Shown in pieces: positions 62,783-64,000 of a DNA stretch of 64,000 nt. Within the stretch, counting starts at the first letter, position 1; every line of letters starts with the position of its first letter. Made by a program: the position numbers and the translations under genes. The notes under the pieces were generated by a model, which had not been told where the DNA came from, ran no database searches, and was given only the letters and a program-made list of their open reading frames with translations. The stretch is taken from the NCBI RefSeq assembly GCF_965276875.1, contig NZ_OZ255701.1:1550001-1614000 (forward strand). Reading direction: 5' to 3'. Origin of the DNA: Lichenicoccus sp965276875 (lineage in GTDB: Bacteria; Pseudomonadota; Alphaproteobacteria; Acetobacterales; Acetobacteraceae).

Positions 62783-64000
62783 TCAGTCGTTCGCGGCCGT
62801 GGATTTCTCCGCTTCCGCCAGGGTCTTGACAATCGCATTGACCTGCGACGGGTCATACAGCAGGCGCTGGAACTGCTGCATACCGGCATCGGCCATGCGC
62901 GGTACGGTGTCGCGATCAAAGAATTGCGCGAAATGCGGTATTTTTGCCAGATGCGCCGCCTGTTGCTGGAGCAGCGCATTCGGCGCCACCGTGGCCGACT
63001 TCAGCACGGGCAGTTCGCCGAGACCCTCGGCGAGCTTGCTCTGTGGCGCGTCCTCGGCGAGGAAGGCGAGGAACAGCTTGGCGTTTGCCTGGTTCTTCGC
63101 GCCCGATGGCATCGAGAACATGTCGATCGGCGCATCCTCCGCCGGTCCCGCCTGCGGATTGATTACCGGGAAGTTGAAGAAGCCGATCTTGTCGGCCATG
63201 TCGGGCGGGATCCCGGGGATGATGAACGAGCCGATCAGCATCATCGCCGACTTGCCGTTGAACATGAAACGCTGCGCATCCTGCCAGCGATACGACGTTG
63301 AATTGGGCGTAAAATACCCGTGCTTCACCAGGCTTGCCCATTCGGTGAGCACCTTGCGCACGCCGGGACTGTCGTAGGAGATCTGCCCGTGCATCAGTGC
63401 CTCGTGCGCGGCAAACCCGTTGGTGCGCATGTCGAGGTAATCGAACCAGCCGGCGGCCGGCCATTTCTCCTGGTCACCAAGCGCGATCGGAGTCAGCCCG
63501 GCCTGCTTGAGCTTGGCGCAGTCGGACAGGAACTCGGCCCAATTCTTCGGCACGCTGATCCCGGCCTTGGCGAACAGATCGCGCCGATAATAAAAGCCCC
63601 ACATGTAGTAGCCGTAGGGCATCCCCCACTGCTGGCCGTCATAGGTCAATTGTTCGCTGACGCCGGGCGCGATCTTGCTTTCAAGTCCGACGGATTTCCA
63701 GACATCGCTGACCGGCGCGAACAGCTTGGGCTTGACGAAGGTCAGCATGCGCACGCCGGGATACCAATAGACCAGGTCCGGCGGATCGGTCGCCAGCCAG
63801 TTGCGGATCGCGGTCTTTTCCTCCTCGTGCCCGAACACGTTGACCGTCACGTGGATGTCGGGGTGCGCCTTGGTGAAGGCGTCGACGGTCGCCTGGAAGG
63901 CCGCCTTGTCTGTCGGTGCGCTGAGCCCGGTATTGATGACCAGGTCGCTCGCCTGCGCCCGGCCCTGGCCCATCAGGCAGGCCGACACTGCCAGGCCGAG
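62783..64000 (-). CDS. Sugar ABC transporter extracellular substrate-binding protein (SBP_bac_1; N-terminus off window)
   Basis: Periplasmic binding protein of the UgpB/MalE-like class, with about 405 residues visible and the start outside the window. The visible beginning (LGLAVSACLMGQGRAQAS) is the end of a signal peptide. The mature part begins near DLVINTGLSAPTDKAAF and has typical blocks HPDIHVTVNVFGHEEEKTAIRNWLA (about residues 43-67 of the visible part), GMPYGYYMWGFYYRRDLF, FNGKSAMMLIGSFI and DMFSMPSGAKNQANAKLFLAFLA. It is immediately followed by the two galactosidase genes, so its ligand is probably an alpha- and/or beta-galactoside. No permease gene lies in the window. Confidence 0.9.
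   Translation of the reverse strand, partial: LGLAVSACLMGQGRAQASDLVINTGLSAPTDKAAFQATVDAFTKAHPDIHVTVNVFGHEEEKTAIRNWLATDPPDLVYWYPGVRMLTFVKPKLFAPVSDVWKSVGLESKIAPGVSEQLTYDGQQWGMPYGYYMWGFYYRRDLFAKAGISVPKNWAEFLSDCAKLKQAGLTPIALGDQEKWPAAGWFDYLDMRTNGFAAHEALMHGQISYDSPGVRKVLTEWASLVKHGYFTPNSTSYRWQDAQRFMFNGKSAMMLIGSFIIPGIPPDMADKIGFFNFPVINPQAGPAEDAPIDMFSMPSGAKNQANAKLFLAFLAEDAPQSKLAEGLGELPVLKSATVAPNALLQQQAAHLAKIPHFAQFFDRDTVPRMADAGMQQFQRLLYDPSQVNAIVKTLAEAEKSTAAND

Overview
The window is GC-rich, densely coded DNA from an alphaproteobacterium, most likely of the family Acetobacteraceae (Rhodospirillales). The main clues are a fused transaldolase/glucose-6-phosphate isomerase inside a complete pentose phosphate operon, a short 6-phosphogluconate dehydrogenase, fused PabB-PabC, and a two-domain cold-shock protein. 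A BciA-type 8-vinyl reductase, an enzyme of (bacterio)chlorophyll synthesis, suggests a photosynthetic lineage or a remnant of one. This placement is inferred from gene content and not from an alignment. I saw no rRNA, tRNA, CRISPR array, transposase or prophage genes, and no gene-free stretch longer than 300 bases.

Layout. 1-1534 (-): a MarR regulator and an EmrA-type adaptor cut by the left edge. 1622-7172 (+): a five-gene Dpp/Opp-type ABC importer, convergent with a TonB-dependent receptor (7145-9553, -). 9689-21439 (-): one operon, read from the right, of tkt, tal-pgi, gnd, zwf, two Cof-type HAD phosphatases, pgl, rpiA, gntK and yaiI. It holds both branches of the pentose phosphate pathway and a gluconate entry point. 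21613-25947 (-): an RND efflux pump and adaptor. 26148-28465 (+): NDH-2 coupled to a NAPE-PLD-like metallo-hydrolase. 28497-35202 (+): glgX-treZ-treY, which makes trehalose from glycogen, followed by an ankyrin protein.

35838-45611: a SorC-type regulator, an M20 amidohydrolase and a membrane-tailed SDR (-) stand back to back with a carbohydrate catabolic operon (+). That operon has a RhaEW-like aldolase/dehydrogenase fusion, a ribose-type ABC importer and a second SDR. Then come an aldo/keto reductase and a TetR regulator sharing a palindromic intergenic site, followed by pabBC-bciA (-) and a tiny sdhAF4 gene (+).

50415-54205 (-): a DUF4331 / TPR / HupE-like triplet of exported proteins of unknown function. 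54433-56825: the cold-shock protein, an LpxR-like lipid A deacylase and a small membrane protein. 56832-58640 (-): a GAF-GGDEF-EAL protein with a degenerate GGDEF site. 58716-64000 (-): GH42 beta-galactosidase, GH36 alpha-galactosidase and a sugar-binding lipoprotein-like or periplasmic component cut by the right edge, forming a galactoside-utilisation operon.

Taken together this is housekeeping and accessory carbohydrate metabolism organised in tight, translationally coupled operons. The least explained parts are the DUF4331/TPR/HupE triplet, the SorC locus with its incomplete sugar pathway, and the tandem HAD phosphatases inside the pentose phosphate operon.
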